In this document: positions 1 to 25,151 of the stretch, in pieces
Position numbering within the stretch: the stretch's first letter is position 1
Layout of the letters: every line of letters begins with the position of its first letter
From: Heliopora coerulea
Taxonomy: Eukaryota; Cnidaria; Anthozoa; Scleralcyonacea; Helioporidae
Reading direction: 5' to 3'
DNA length: 64,000 nucleotides
NCBI GenBank assembly: GCA_030142905.1
Contig: JASJOG010000135.1
Coordinates: forward strand, 62,001-126,000
Made by a program: the position numbers and the translations under genes
The notes under the pieces: model-generated
What the model was told of the DNA's origin: nothing
Database searches by the model: none
The model's input: only the letters and a program-made list of their open reading frames with translations

Positions 1-244
1 AGACTCTTTCTTTGAGAAGAAAACTAAATTCAGGATGCTAGAAAAAAAAAAAGAATGAAATCAATACAATGAGTAGATATGACGACCCGTTGACTAGTTC
101 CTCCACTCTGTTTAAATGGCTAGACGTTTCAAGCGCAATCTCTAGACGGTCCTGAAGAAGATGGTAATCGATTGATCAATGTCACTAACACGCATTCATC
201 TCGTAGCCAGTTCGACTCAGTAACCTAAACAAGAATAATAAATT

Positions 245-490
245 GACGCTTGTTGTGCACATGTCTCTCACCACAGTGTCTGGGGTTCGATTCCTGCTCC
301 ATGCAGTTCTCTGATTGAAGTTACCTTAGTCACTTGTGAGAAGAGTGTTGTCCAGTTCGACTCTACCAAGCATCGCAGGTTTTCTCCGGGTACTCCGGTT
401 TCCTCCTGTAGTAACACCGGACCTATGAGGGGTGGCCCTTACTCGACCTCTAAGGGGAACAGCTTAGACAGCTGATAGGATTATACAATA
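245..490 (+). repeat. tRNA-derived SINE with a conserved central domain
   Basis: A pol III B-box-like GGTTCGATTCC at 284-294 is followed at 379-406 by a CTCCGGGTACTCCGGTTTCC block. From memory this resembles the conserved central domain of Nin-type SINEs reported across marine animals. The tail is AT-rich near 480-490. It lies downstream of MON2 exon 7, probably within the next intron. The exact ends are estimates. Confidence 0.6.
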
Positions 491-716
491 TAATTAAAGA
501 CACTGTTTTATTGCAGAACAGCATGCAAATAAAATCCACTGTAACAAAGGAAAACATTGGCTAATTTTATATAGTACCAGGGCACTCAATAACCAAGTGG
601 CTTGTTGTATGACGCTATTGTATGCGGTGGTGAGTGCAGGCTCACCCGTTTGGTACTCTACTCCATTATCTTAGTATCATAAATTTTAAATTCTATTTAG
701 GCTATGTTGGTCAAAC

Positions 717-842
717 CTTCAAGAATATATTTGGGAAACTTTTCAAGACATTTTCCAGCAACTCTAAGCCAAAGGTTCTCATCATTTCATCCATCCCAAC
801 GAGCCAGTACGGTTGTTCACCGCTGGTCAACTGACAAAGATC
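717..842 (-). CDS. MON2: MON2 coding exon 7
   Basis: Acceptor TTTTCCTTAG then 42 codons: [20 protein letters not shown] and [12 protein letters not shown]. The donor GTTTGA is weak, so the exact 3' edge is the least certain part. Confidence 0.9.
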
Positions 843-3800
843 CTAAGGAAAATAAAAATATATTTTAAAAAGTAAGTTCAGTGGCACAAATTATGCCTCT
901 GACACCCAAAAAGGGTTGGCACAGATAGGCTTGTTAATTGAAACTGAGTTAGCAGGAAAAAGCGGTAAGCATGAGTTAAATAAACATTGACGTCCGGCCT
1001 CAATTCTAAGCTCCTATGCTTATTCTATGTATGGGTTTGAATGCGTTTACTGTATGGGATAAATTGTATGGGATGAATTGAATGGGATGATTGAAGAATG
1101 ATGGTTCAGCGACACGGATATACTTATTACTATCCACTAAAAGCATTAAACTTTCGATCAGTTTAACCAAGTAAATATCGTTTTGATAAGAAACTTGTCT
1201 CATTCCCAATTAAATTCTCTCTTTATTACTAAACGTACATCAACTGCTTGATCGGCATTCACAAAAAAACATGAAAATTAGAATGACAGACATGAGGCAG
1301 TTACCTCAAAACTTTAAAGTTGATAGGTTTTGGAGAGTTTTGTTCACGGTTCTGTAGATCGATCATCCAATATGAGTTTACAAAACCAAAGCTGATATAT
1401 TAACAACATTTGGTAAGGAATAAAACATAAACCGAAAGACGTCATCTTGTAAGCTTGATGTTCAAGTTAGAAACAAGAGCTATTTGTTACCTGAAATAAG
1501 AGATACGCATCCCTCGCAAACGGCCTCAAAGTAACAGGACAGTTTTTGTGTCTTGGACTGGATGGTCTGTCAGTTGGGGTGGCTTCTATTAAGAATATTT
1601 ATTTCATCAGTTAGTGGCAAATATTTGTTAATCGCCTCTTGAAAGCAGAACATAATTTCAAGCCATGACTATACTCTTGTTTTATAGCAGAAAATAATCT
1701 GAGTCTTGGTAGCTCAATGGTTAGAGTGTCTCACCGGTCATCAGAAGGTTGCAGGTTCGATCCCCGTCTGGGGCTCAGATAATCGTTTTTCGGAGGATAG
1801 AGCTTGACGAACGTTCATCAATCATCTCAAGATATTTCCAAGCTCTCAAATTTCCAAAATGTATATCTCATAATGAACACTATTAATATATAGTGGATTC
1901 CGCTTAGGTCGCACGCATGTCGAACTTGCACCCTAGCTCGCCATCTGAGTCTTGGTAGCTCAATGGTTAGACCGTCTCACCGGTCATCAAAAGGTTGCGG
2001 GTTAGATCCCCGTCTGGAACTCAGACATGGCTTTTCTGAAGATAGAGCTTGACAAACATTCATCTATCATCCAAAAAGGAAACAAGTCAACTAAAAAGCT
2101 TGGCCAAAAGTTAAAATGGCCAGGAAAACCGGACAACAATCTAAATTGTCCAAGCAAAAATCCTTTAAACGAACGCCAGCTATCGGAGATCGGAGAATAC
2201 TTAGGTGACTGAAGAAAATTATTTGCGTATTACATGTTTTCATTTAGAGGCCTATCGATTGGAAACGATGCAGAGGACGGAAAGAAAATGTCAATTGAAC
2301 TATGAGAGAATGTCCAGAAAGATACATTTTGGAGATGCATCTATTGCACTCACAAGGAATGGAAAGGATAGTAAAAAAGGAATTGAAAAGAAAGAAAAAG
2401 GAAAGGAGGTGAGCTCAACTGAAAGGAAAGGAATTGAAAGGAAAGCAGACAAAGGAATTGAAATGAAAGCAAAGAAAATGAAAAAAAGAAATAAAAGAAA
2501 GCAAAGAAAAAGAAAAGAAGAGAATGGAAAGGGTAGGAAGATAAAGGTAAGGAAGGACTGGACAATAGAAATACAAAGAGAAACTAGTTCATCTGTCCCT
2601 TTGTAGCCAAAGCACCAAGTGCAAGAGATGTTTCTATTTTGCTCACGTACCTGCATCAGTCGTATCTTCATAAACAACCCTTTCAAAAACTGCTGAGACA
2701 ATCTGCCGTACACTAGCTGCAGCAGTGCTACTGACTGTGGGATCTTTGAAAAAGTACAACTTGAAACACAACACTATGGCCTAGAAAGACAAATGAACAT
2801 GGTGTAGGAGGAATAGCAAAAATGGATTGCTGCATAGATGCTTCTTAATGATGTTGAAAAAGTTTAGTACTGGAGCCCTTCATCACTAGGGATTTCAATT
2901 GAAATGTCAGTACCTTGTCTTCTCATTTAGTTTATTAATCTATTCAAAGATACCAATAAATTTCATGACCTTTTTACAAAGTAATACTAAAAAACAAATA
3001 CAAATTCTTTATGTTTTCTTGTTGCCTTCATCAACAAATGCTAAAGATTTTTATCTGATTTCCAGGAGCCAGTGTTTTACAGTAAAACAGAATAAAAAAT
3101 AAATAACTTATTTACATTGATTTTTAATTTGTCTGTATAAAAAAAAATGTCCCTTAGCACTTAAAGTTTTCCATGGCTGGCAACCTTAGGCTTCTTTTGG
3201 AGGAGGATATTTCTTGTATGTATCTCCCAGTATGTAAATAACATAATTAGCAGCTAATAGTTGTTATAGTTACCTTGGACAAGGAGTTGCCAGTTACTAT
3301 CCTAGTAGTTGTCAAAATGAGAAGAAGTGTTTGTAAGATCCTCAATTCCTCCAAGCCACTTTCCATCAACAGCCACAAAGTGCTGATCAAATTCTTGGCA
3401 GACACCTAACATGAGACAACCAAGAATTACAAACCTTGGAATAATGTACATTAGCATAGACCTCACAGGTGAATAGTGTTTTTAGTGCAATCTGATTGGT
3501 TCCCCTATCTCAGAATATCCTGCAATATTCACCTCCAAGCAAAATAGGAGAGCATCCTGTCTTGTTTAAGTTAGAGAAGAACTTTCTTTCAATAAATGAA
3601 ATTGCCATGCCATACAATACCAAAAAAGCAATGAAATTTGGCACTAAAGTATTCAAAGATATGTATTTCTTTGACTTTTTAGTGATAAATGCATTCACGA
3701 CAAGTTCAAAATGTTTTGTTTGCAAATGGTGGGTGGGTGACAAGCCAACTGAGTTTGGTAAAATTGTTTTGAAAATTTGAAAAATACGTGAAAACAATTT

Positions 3801-6800
3801 TGCAAGTTATAAGCTAAAGCAATTATTCACCTCAGTGTTGGTGAATAGTGTAGATATTTATCTCACTGCTTCATGGCTTCGTAAATATCCACCACTATTC
3901 ACATCTACTTCAGTGAATAATTGTTAAATATCAGAGCATTATAACTGACTAGAAAATAACCACTAATCACTTTCTTACAGTTTATGAGAGATTTTAATTG
4001 GATACTTAAGGTGAACTGAAGGGAAACTAATTTTAATCAGCTGAATTATTTATCAACCAATGTTTCCCTGAGGATTAAAAAAGGGCACCTTTGCCAAAGT
4101 AGACAAGAAGGCTTTTTAGGTACCGGTAAGTCAAGAATACATTTTTCAAGCCAAATACACCACAAAAAGCAAAACAAACTGTCGACACATTCAAGGGTAT
4201 AAAGAACATTATTCTACTACCACAAGCACATAATAATCCCATTGAGTTGAGAGGAAAAGTAGGTACTTTTTTTCAGCTGAAGTTTATCCTTTATCATTAT
4301 GAAATGCTTTTTTATAGGTGAGTTTGCCAGTACCATTGTCCTGATCATGATTTTCGGATATTTTTATACATTAGGATTTTGCCTGTTATTCTCTTTTTCA
4401 AACTTAACTGAATATCAAAAGGGTTCCTTTGTCGCATTTAGGGGTTATCCCAAATGATCTACCACATTGAAAATTGGCAATTGTCCAGCAATTACAGCAT
4501 TTACACACAGAAACGATATAAATGTAGTACACTGATACTGTCACATCTGTTAATCTAATAATCTGTTGCAGCAGTCTGACCTCAGAAACAGCCTGATGAG
4601 ATATCAGTCTTTGAAGTGCAGTCAAACATATCTGTACTACTCGAAGGCTTTTTGTGTCACAACCCAATAGGAATGGCTGGATTATCTCAGTTTCCTCAGA
4701 CAAAACTACAAAGTTGGAATAGGAAAAAAAAAATGGATAAAATAATAAAACATTTAAACAACACCAGGGGTAATACTGTTGTTTTTTTTCAATAAAGAAC
4801 ATTAAAGAATCTATCTGAACACATCATCAACATAAAATTAATATAGTAAGCCAACCAAATGGTAATATATTGTAAACATGACTCCAAAAGAGAATATTTT
4901 AACTGTTGCTCATGTAATAGGCACACTTTTCATGAACTAGTTCCTAACCTTCTCCTAAAACCTTCAGCAAAAAGGCTGGTCTTTGAAACACACATAATAG
5001 ATAATTAAAGCTTGTTCTCTAACTTCTCTTCTTGAAATCAATTGGTCCTTATTAAATATTAGTAATAACATGAACTTATATATCTCCATTTTAGTTCAGC
5101 AGATTTTTTGTTAAGAAAAAACACATCACTTGTAGAATGTATATGGATATGTCTATAGTCAAATGTTTTAAAATTTTCTTTTCTTATATAAATCTCTAAT
5201 ATAAGTTAATAAGTCATTAAACACTATGATAATTTACAATTAAATACAATAGTGAAAGAAATATACCATACACTCTAAAAAGATTAATGCTTTGGAAATA
5301 CTCGTAACCTCACCTCTATATATATCTTTATCACTCTGGCAGACTGCAGGAACATTTCGAAGCTTCAAAATACCAGCTTCTGCTGCCTGGAAAAGTAATA
5401 GGGTCGATTCATTTGAAATTTAGAACTGTAATAATTAATTGAGATGTGTACTGTATAATGTCAGATTTTAGTTTAAAAGACAGTTCTGTTCCCTTTCTTG
5501 CTGAGTTCTCTTTTTAAATAAACTTATTATTTTTAATGCATTTGTTGTATTAACAAATTATTATATAATTGTTCAGGTCCCATTCAACAAATGTAGAGTA
5601 GTATAACAGCTGAGATACTCTTAAAGTGATTGCCTGAGACTATTTTTATGTCCCAGTATTTAATCTTTAAGAGGCAGGGCTCCTTTCCTAGACAAGTAAG
5701 ATCACCTGGTGTTAACCAGAGTAAAATGACATAGTATGCCCTTGTCACTTAGTGGGTTAAAGTATATACTGTAATACAGTATTATAAAACAATAGTTCAG
5801 CCCCTGAATTATTATACTTTTACAATTTTTGGTGAAAAATCCAAAATACAGTAGATTAAAAACTTGTTATTCAATATTTGAAATGCAAAACCATACTGCT
5901 CGTGTACAGCAGTGGCAGCTCTATGGGGGGCCATGGCCCCCCTGATACTGTAACAGTTTACATGTTTTCACTACTGTAGAGTACACACTGAAACAAAGTT
6001 GAAATTTTAATTCTATAGCAATCTGAATAATATTTTCTAACCCTTAAAATTACCAAAAACCTCTCCCAAAACCCAGGAAATGGCCTTTCTGTGACTCTAG
6101 AATTTCAAAACTTTCTGGTGAGACATGCCCCTGGAACCCCCAAGCTAAAATGCCTCACCTTCAGCACTCACATACTTCATCCCTAATTGGCCCCCTGGTT
6201 AAAATGTTCTAAAACCACTACTGATGGACAGAATATAGTAAATACATTTCCAGTTAAACTCAAAATAATAATCACGTCGGTTTCTTTTTGGCAAACAGAA
6301 TCAAAACACAACAGATCTATTCAACTAAGACTTCCACCTCTATTATGACTGATTCTAATCCTTATCCTAACAGTAACTTTAACCCTACTCCTAAAGTTAA
6401 CCCTTAACCTACAGCAAACAAAGAAGAAAACTTATAACACATGAACAAATTACCAATACAAAATGCAAGTGGTTTTGAAATACACTAACTTTATATATTT
6501 AATGCTTGTTTTTTTGCCATTGTTAAAATTCTATTTTGGCAAGCTGATTCAATTAAATTCCATGGCAAGAGCCTCAGTTGTGAATCAACATTAATTTTTT
6601 TTCCCAACTAAGTCACAGGGAAAAATGACAGCACTGTAAATATCCCAAACTGCATGTCAGCAGTTTGCATATTTTGCAAACTGTGCGCTGACCCAGTGTC
6701 CAATAACAATTAAAGTTTTGGTGTACATACTCAGTAACATAAAGAGGAGCTCACACATGACAAGGAAAGTTTCTAGTGTCAGAATGATATATTTCTAGAC

Positions 6801-7522
6801 AACCAGAGCCAACTGGGTTTTAAAATCCATCATTCTGTCCAATAACAATGTTTGGTATCCCAGTTATACTTACTGTTATTAGGTAACTGATCATCTTAGA
6901 AGCTATGCTAAAGAGTAGATTGCTACTGTAGATTCAAATATGAGTCAAAAACTCTCAATTCTTGCCTATAATATAATCCTTAATAGAAAACGTGACTGGC
7001 CTGATTTGCCTATGATTATGAAATTGCTTGATATTTTTTTACAAACATAAATACGAATTTTTTACGTAGACCCGCGGCTGCATAATGAAACCCGAATAAA
7101 GAGGGGCTGGTGCGGGGACACTGAACAACTACCAATACTCAAAGTGTTTATTCTGCATAAAAATTCGGACAAATAAGTATATTACACAAACAAACACTGT
7201 ATTTGACATTTCACTTACTAAATGAAACACTTAAAATACGTCAACTTAGCCACAGATTGAAAACCGTCCCAAAATAATAAAAATAAAGAATTATTAACTG
7301 AACCAAACATAATTATTAAATTGCAACGTGTCAAGTGCCCAGGTGGACAAAGCTCGCAGCGGTGGGCCACATTTGAAAAGAATATTTTGAAGCAAGTTTC
7401 CAGAAATATGGCCTTTACTCTCCTACCTCTTTGACAGGATGGAACTTCTTCCTTGTTTCGTTGGAAAGAGCACGAAAGTCGGCATTGAGAGCGTCTACGA
7501 ATTTCTTCGAACGCTCATTCAT
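717..7522 (-). CDS. MON2: MON2 homologue, N-terminal part (7 coding exons; gene continues past the left edge)
   Basis: Seen: seven exons on the minus strand join in frame: 7522-7427, 5386-5314, 4705-4581, 3405-3274, 2780-2651, 1585-1491, 842-717 (259 codons). All introns are GT-AG and the phases agree (0,1,0,0,1,0). The translation follows animal MON2 from residue 1: [87 protein letters not shown]. Family knowledge: MON2 is a large (~1,700 aa) peripheral trans-Golgi/endosome protein with DCB and HUS domains like the BIG-type Arf-GEFs but no Sec7 domain; it works with Arl1 and Dopey in endosome-to-Golgi retrieval. The start ATG (7522-7520) has an in-frame TAA three codons upstream. Only the DCB part and the start of the next helical region are present; nothing MON2-like is left at 1-716. 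Introns carry SINEs, MITEs and a polypurine tract. I see no frameshift or stop in the exons. Confidence 0.93.
1491..1585 (-). CDS. MON2: MON2 coding exon 6
   Basis: Phase 1 entry after TTCTTAATAG; a Pro/Ser-rich linker, then [13 protein letters not shown] ending at the GTAACA donor. In MON2 the corresponding string (KPCAKDAYMLFQ) also precedes DLCQL, which opens exon 7 here. Confidence 0.9.
1701..1830 (+). repeat. tRNA-like SINE, copy 1
   Basis: Starts GAGTCTTGGTAGCTCAATGG (A-box-like), with GCAGGTTCGATCCCC (B-box) and a tail ending TTCATCAATCATC. It matches copy 2 at 1947-2076 along its length, so it is a repeat rather than a functional tRNA. It sits in MON2 intron 5 in antisense orientation. 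Confidence 0.7.
1947..2076 (+). repeat. tRNA-like SINE, copy 2
   Basis: Same unit as 1701-1830 in the same orientation, including the non-tRNA tail with GATAGAGCTTGAC. The B-box is mutated (GGTTAGATCC), so transcription competence is doubtful. Confidence 0.7.
2354..2583 (+). repeat. Polypurine tract (GGAAAG / GAAAGAA-rich)
   Basis: Over 200 bases that are almost only A and G on the + strand, in MON2 intron 5 close to exon 5. It creates spurious Lys/Glu-rich (+) and Phe/Ser-rich (-) ORFs. On the transcribed RNA (minus strand) it is a long pyrimidine run. Confidence 0.8.
2651..2780 (-). CDS. MON2: MON2 coding exon 5
   Basis: Acceptor [17 protein letters not shown] at the start and [17 protein letters not shown] near the end; donor GTACGTG, phase 1. 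Long ORFs called over this exon in other frames come from the neighbouring polypurine tract and are not the gene. Confidence 0.92.
3274..3405 (-). CDS. MON2: MON2 coding exon 4
   Basis: 44 codons, acceptor ATGTTAG and donor GTAACT, phase 0 on both sides. Carries [17 protein letters not shown], one of the strongest matches to MON2 in the window. Confidence 0.93.
3467..3536. repeat. Fragment related to the short inverted-repeat element at 3.8 kb
   Basis: AGGTGAATAGTG at the left and GCAATATTCACCTCC at the right are inverted and match the ends of the element at 3820-3923. In MON2 intron 3. Confidence 0.5.
3820..3923. mobile_element. Short MITE with long terminal inverted repeats
   Basis: The ~104-base unit folds almost completely: left arm CAATTATTCACCTCAG...GTGAATAGTGTAGATATTTA, right arm TAAATATCCACCACTATTCA...CAGTGAATAATTG. 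No coding capacity. Located in MON2 intron 3. Superfamily not determined. Confidence 0.65.
4581..4705 (-). CDS. MON2: MON2 coding exon 3
   Basis: Acceptor TTTGTAG; phase 1 entry, 41 full codons including [13 protein letters not shown] and [10 protein letters not shown]. The donor is GTCAGA, weaker than its neighbours, but the next exon resumes the family sequence exactly there. Confidence 0.92.
5314..5386 (-). CDS. MON2: MON2 coding exon 2
   Basis: Acceptor TTTTCCAG then 24 codons starting [10 protein letters not shown] and one base, ending at a GTGAGG donor (phase 1). It corresponds to the AAESGIIK-type segment directly after PVKE in MON2. Confidence 0.92.
5910..6223. mobile_element. hAT-like non-autonomous element, degenerate
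   Basis: Begins CAGTGGCAGC and ends CCACTACTG. The flanking eight bases GTGTACAG and ATGGACAG agree at six positions, consistent with an old 8-bp hAT target duplication. The interior has a GGGGGGCCATGGCCCCCC palindrome and text like that of the element at 41.3 kb. Lies in MON2 intron 1. Confidence 0.55.
7427..7522 (-). CDS. MON2: MON2 coding exon 1
   Basis: 32 codons from ATG 7522 to a GTAGGA donor just after 7427. It encodes the opening helix ending in RKKFHPVKE, the family's most recognisable N-terminal string. An in-frame TAA nine bases upstream fixes the start. Confidence 0.92.
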
Positions 7523-7664
7523 AATTGTTTATGGGTCCGCCACTTCCTTGAAGGTGAAAGTTGTAGAGGTAGCCAGGAAATTCACCAGTTCTCGCGGTTA
7601 CATGTTAGAAAACCTTTACATTTACTTCCTGTCACTCTGATAGTTTCTATCCCGGCCTTTGTCA

Positions 7665-7724
7665 TCAAATGTAAGCGAAAGGCAGGATTCCGACCAGGAC
7701 ACCAAATCTCCGAAGCACCGCCAT
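7665..7724 (-). promoter_or_regulatory. Possible upstream ORF in the MON2 5' leader
   Basis: A 19-codon ORF starts at an ATG in CAACATGGCGG, a good initiation context, about 200 bases ahead of the MON2 start. It ends before the main ATG, so if it is in the transcript it could damp MON2 translation. The transcript start is not visible to me; the leader assignment is inference. Confidence 0.35.
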
Positions 7725-8895
7725 GTTGACTTTAAGATTAAACCGGGTGATTCACAGGAGAACTGGGGAGAGGTTGGGAAAATTTAGGGGAGTAATTGCG
7801 ATCGAGGGAGGGGTGATTGAAATGTGTCCTTTTAATTACATGGGCTGATTGTTTAAAGTTTCGTATGAAGTTTCGTAACAGAAGTAGTAGTCATCAGAGG
7901 ACGATATCTGCTGGTAAGTGGCCGTGATAGTCACTGACTTTATCCTTGTACATGAAGTAGATGTCAACCTTAGCTACAAAGTATTTCTATTTAACCCAAC
8001 TCTGTTGACTAACAAATATACACCTTTTTCAAATAAAATAAGCAACCACAGATGTGTGCAAAATCATTACACACAAGTTATAACATAAAAATCCATCCGA
8101 AATCTGCCAGACTTGTAAATAAAATGTTTGGGTGTCATTATGCTCAGTTCGTCGTCATTTTGGAGGTGAATCAGGTATTACTTCAAAGCCACAAATAGGT
8201 GACAAATCCCTTGAACGTGATGGCATACTTTTACTACATACGCAACATAAGACATACATTTTCATTTAAGAATGGCTATCAAAATGTAGGAGATAATATT
8301 TCATAGGTTTGAGAATCCATGAATGTCGCGGGTATACATGTCACAAGACCTCTACAAAACAGCAAAATATCAGCACGAATAGGTCAAAGATCATGATCAC
8401 ATGTTTGGTTCCACCCAGATTTGAAAGATCTGGGCAAGAACTGGTACTATTACTGCCGGCAACTTCAAGAGTTTGCGTGCTGGTCGTGACGGTTTGCGGA
8501 CTGCAGTTGTATTGATAAGTTGTTGGCAGATGATAGAGTTAAGGCAATATTTGGAACAGGAGCTTGGAGGGGTAACAATTCACTATAGAAGCCATGAATA
8601 TTATTGTTGACAGAATATAAACCAGTATTAGTTTTGTGATAAGATATAGTAATATACTCATATAAGCAAAATTTTTGATCAGTTTTCATCGGTCACATAT
8701 CGGTGACCAAGCCTGAAACCTACCATGTACCCTTCTCTTAAAAAATAAATAATTTTCTTTCAGTTTCAATATCGCTCAGATCATGTCACAAAAAATGACG
8801 GTTTTAAAACTTCCCAATCAGGTAAATAAGTTCAAATAAGTAAATTCCAACCTATTAAGAATAACACAAATAAGTCTGTCAGCAATAAAAATAAA
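7725..8895. other. Intergenic stretch between MON2 and ETS gene A
   Basis: Presumed promoter side of MON2 on the right of its leader and the 3' flank of ETS gene A. Only short unsupported ORFs are present. I see no repeat or RNA gene I can name. Confidence 0.5.
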
Positions 8896-8901
8896 TTTAT
8901 T
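8896..8901 (-). terminator. Candidate polyadenylation signal of ETS gene A
   Basis: AATAAA on the minus strand, about 320 bases past the TGA of ETS gene A, in an AT-rich stretch. Confidence 0.4.
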
Positions 8902-9222
8902 TAAATTCTACGTAATTTTACAATTAGAATAATCTCAACATGCTCATAAATAACTCGGACGTGTTCTTTGCTTTTTTTGCTACCTCAGCACTACCCAAGA
9001 GGTCTAGCCCTAGTCGAACTCACACTGCAACTTGTGGTAACTGTCAAGTAACCGTCTTTCCCAACGGAACTGTTTAATCAATGTTAGCGGGACTCTCGCA
9101 CATCCCTTTGTCTCAGGAGACTAGTAACTAGTTTTTCGCGAGACTTTTCTCGACGTCCCCAACGCAACGAAGCTAAAAGGAATGTTTTCCGTGTTTCGAT
9201 TCAAATCTTTGGTTACCCGCGT

Positions 9223-23253
<14,031 letters not shown>

Positions 23254-24195
23254 TAGGCAAGTTTGCGAAGGCGTTGCTTCCAGAGAATCCTTCTTGCCAA
23301 ATGGCAGCAAGGTCCACCAATCAGTTATCAGCGCTGGAGAAGCGACAGAGATTGAAAGGCCTTGCTTGATATCTTTCCCTTTCTCGTTTGAATACCAAGA
23401 AGCTACAAGAGCGCTTCCCACGTAATCATCCTACGCGTCACGACTGATATCGCTCCTTCAACATCACATAATCAGATTCTACATCATCCAAACAATGTTT
23501 GGCTCAGTTACAGTGCAAATACGATATAGCAACCGGACATTTATTGCACTTTTCCAAGAGCGGAAGCATTACTCCAGGACTTTTTACTCGGTAAACAAAA
23601 GGACACGATGAAAGAAAATATCTCAGCGTATTCTGCAGTTCCGAGGTGTGTACAAGTTTCATTAACATTCATGCACATCAGCGTGAGTGCGTCAGAACCT
23701 CAATCTCGTCGAGCCAGTGCACATGCACTTCCCACTGCTTCGGTCGTGTAGGAGGTGCTCTGGAGTGTTAGATCTAGAAAGACTCCAGAGAGCATTTCGT
23801 TTCTTTCTCAATGACAAGCCGCAAATCCAGGTTTCCCAATCAACTAGCCCGTCTTCTTCCGTTTTTGCCCCGGAAAAATCAGTACATTCATTGCGCTTAT
23901 TCTGTCCCCGCAAAAAACGTCTAACGGAGTTGGTTATGCATCTCAGAAAATACGGCCCAGCACCGAAAATGTAATATTTTAATCAAGCAGGCGCGATATT
24001 CATAAGATGAAAAGATGTATCAATATGGCTTCAAGGACTTGGTGAATTTTAAATTGCAAATTTCTTTTTAAGACAACCAAGGTTATCCTGGTCAATGAAA
24101 GAGGGTACGTAGACGTTTCGGCAGCGCGGTCATTACTGAGGAATTTACAACCAATGCAGAAATAACGTATTGAATATTTTCGGACTCCTGGTTTT

Positions 24196-24222
24196 ACTAT
24201 ATATATATATATATATATAGTA
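24196..24222. repeat. (AT)n microsatellite
   Basis: Short alternating AT tract flanked by ACTA and TAGT, itself palindromic. Confidence 0.9.
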
Positions 24223-25113
24223 TCTTATAATCGTGTTATAGGCAACGAGACTTTCACATTCACGATGTCATTAGCATGAAAATAATCATCAATGAATAAT
24301 AAAGAAACAGGATTTCTGGATTCCCTATTCCAACGGAACAAATAACGTTCCACCTTGTTTACCTGTTTCCCAGGATAATTATTTTTTAACTTCACTTCAT
24401 ACACCGAGGCAGTTTTGAATGGAATTTGAACATTTTATGACCGACAAGAACGATTATGTATCACAAAATGCTTTCTCCCGTTTCTCATCCTTCTGTCAAA
24501 CTCAATTGCCGTATGGAGTCTTCAAGAAGATCTATCAAGTTCTTCCCGTAAGGCAAAACTAAGAGCTTGTAAAGCAATTTGCAATTTTTCCAACCGCACA
24601 AATTTAAATCTTTAGATCATGTACTGTTGCTTACTCCTTAAGTTCACACAATTGTGTAGTTTAAATAACAGTCCTCTTATATCAGATGTGCAAATCCTAA
24701 ATACGTTCTGTGACATTTGCCAAAAATTCCCCCCCTCAATTTCCTGACTGGATCGGTGGTTTGGAGCACCAACTATGTTGTGTGATGCCCAATTACTTCG
24801 AGTAGGTGAACACAATTTTTATTGACCTTAACAGGAAGAAAGTTTGGCCATATCTTATGACTATATTTAAAGTGAACTTCCATACTGATATATGTTTACC
24901 TGTAAAAGGAAATACAATACTAGGAGGGGATTGTCAGACATCGTTTCACAGATTGGTTTTGCATCCGAGTTAATAAATTCTAATACGAAAAAAAAGTCGC
25001 CAAACAATAAAGATCGTATTATTGGTGGTTTAGCTCTAAGATAAACCAATAAAAAGCAGCAAAAATGCCCTGGAGGTTAGCGCTAATCCCACCACTGGTC
25101 ACTCAAGGTCTCC

Positions 25114-25151
25114 ATCCTCATTAGCAAAAATATAACTTTTGCTAATGAGGG
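25114..25151. repeat. Perfect hairpin
   Basis: CCTCATTAGCAAAA and its complement TTTTGCTAATGAGG are separated by about seven bases. It could fold in RNA from either strand; no other sign of a small RNA gene. Confidence 0.8.

Noticed and set aside
1701..2025. Two functional tRNA genes
   Set aside because: Acceptor stems do not close properly and both copies share a non-tRNA tail, so they are SINEs.
2205..2713. Long Lys/Glu-rich (+) and Phe/Ser-rich (-) ORFs
   Set aside because: Both are by-products of the polypurine tract; the real coding there is the 130-base MON2 exon 5 in another minus frame.
4404..4802. 132-codon minus ORF taken as one protein
   Set aside because: Only 4705-4581 is MON2 exon 3; both ends of the ORF run into introns.
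7890..7945. Third hammerhead (CTGATGA followed by GAAAC on the minus strand)
   Set aside because: The segment between the cores does not form stem II and stem I has no partner.
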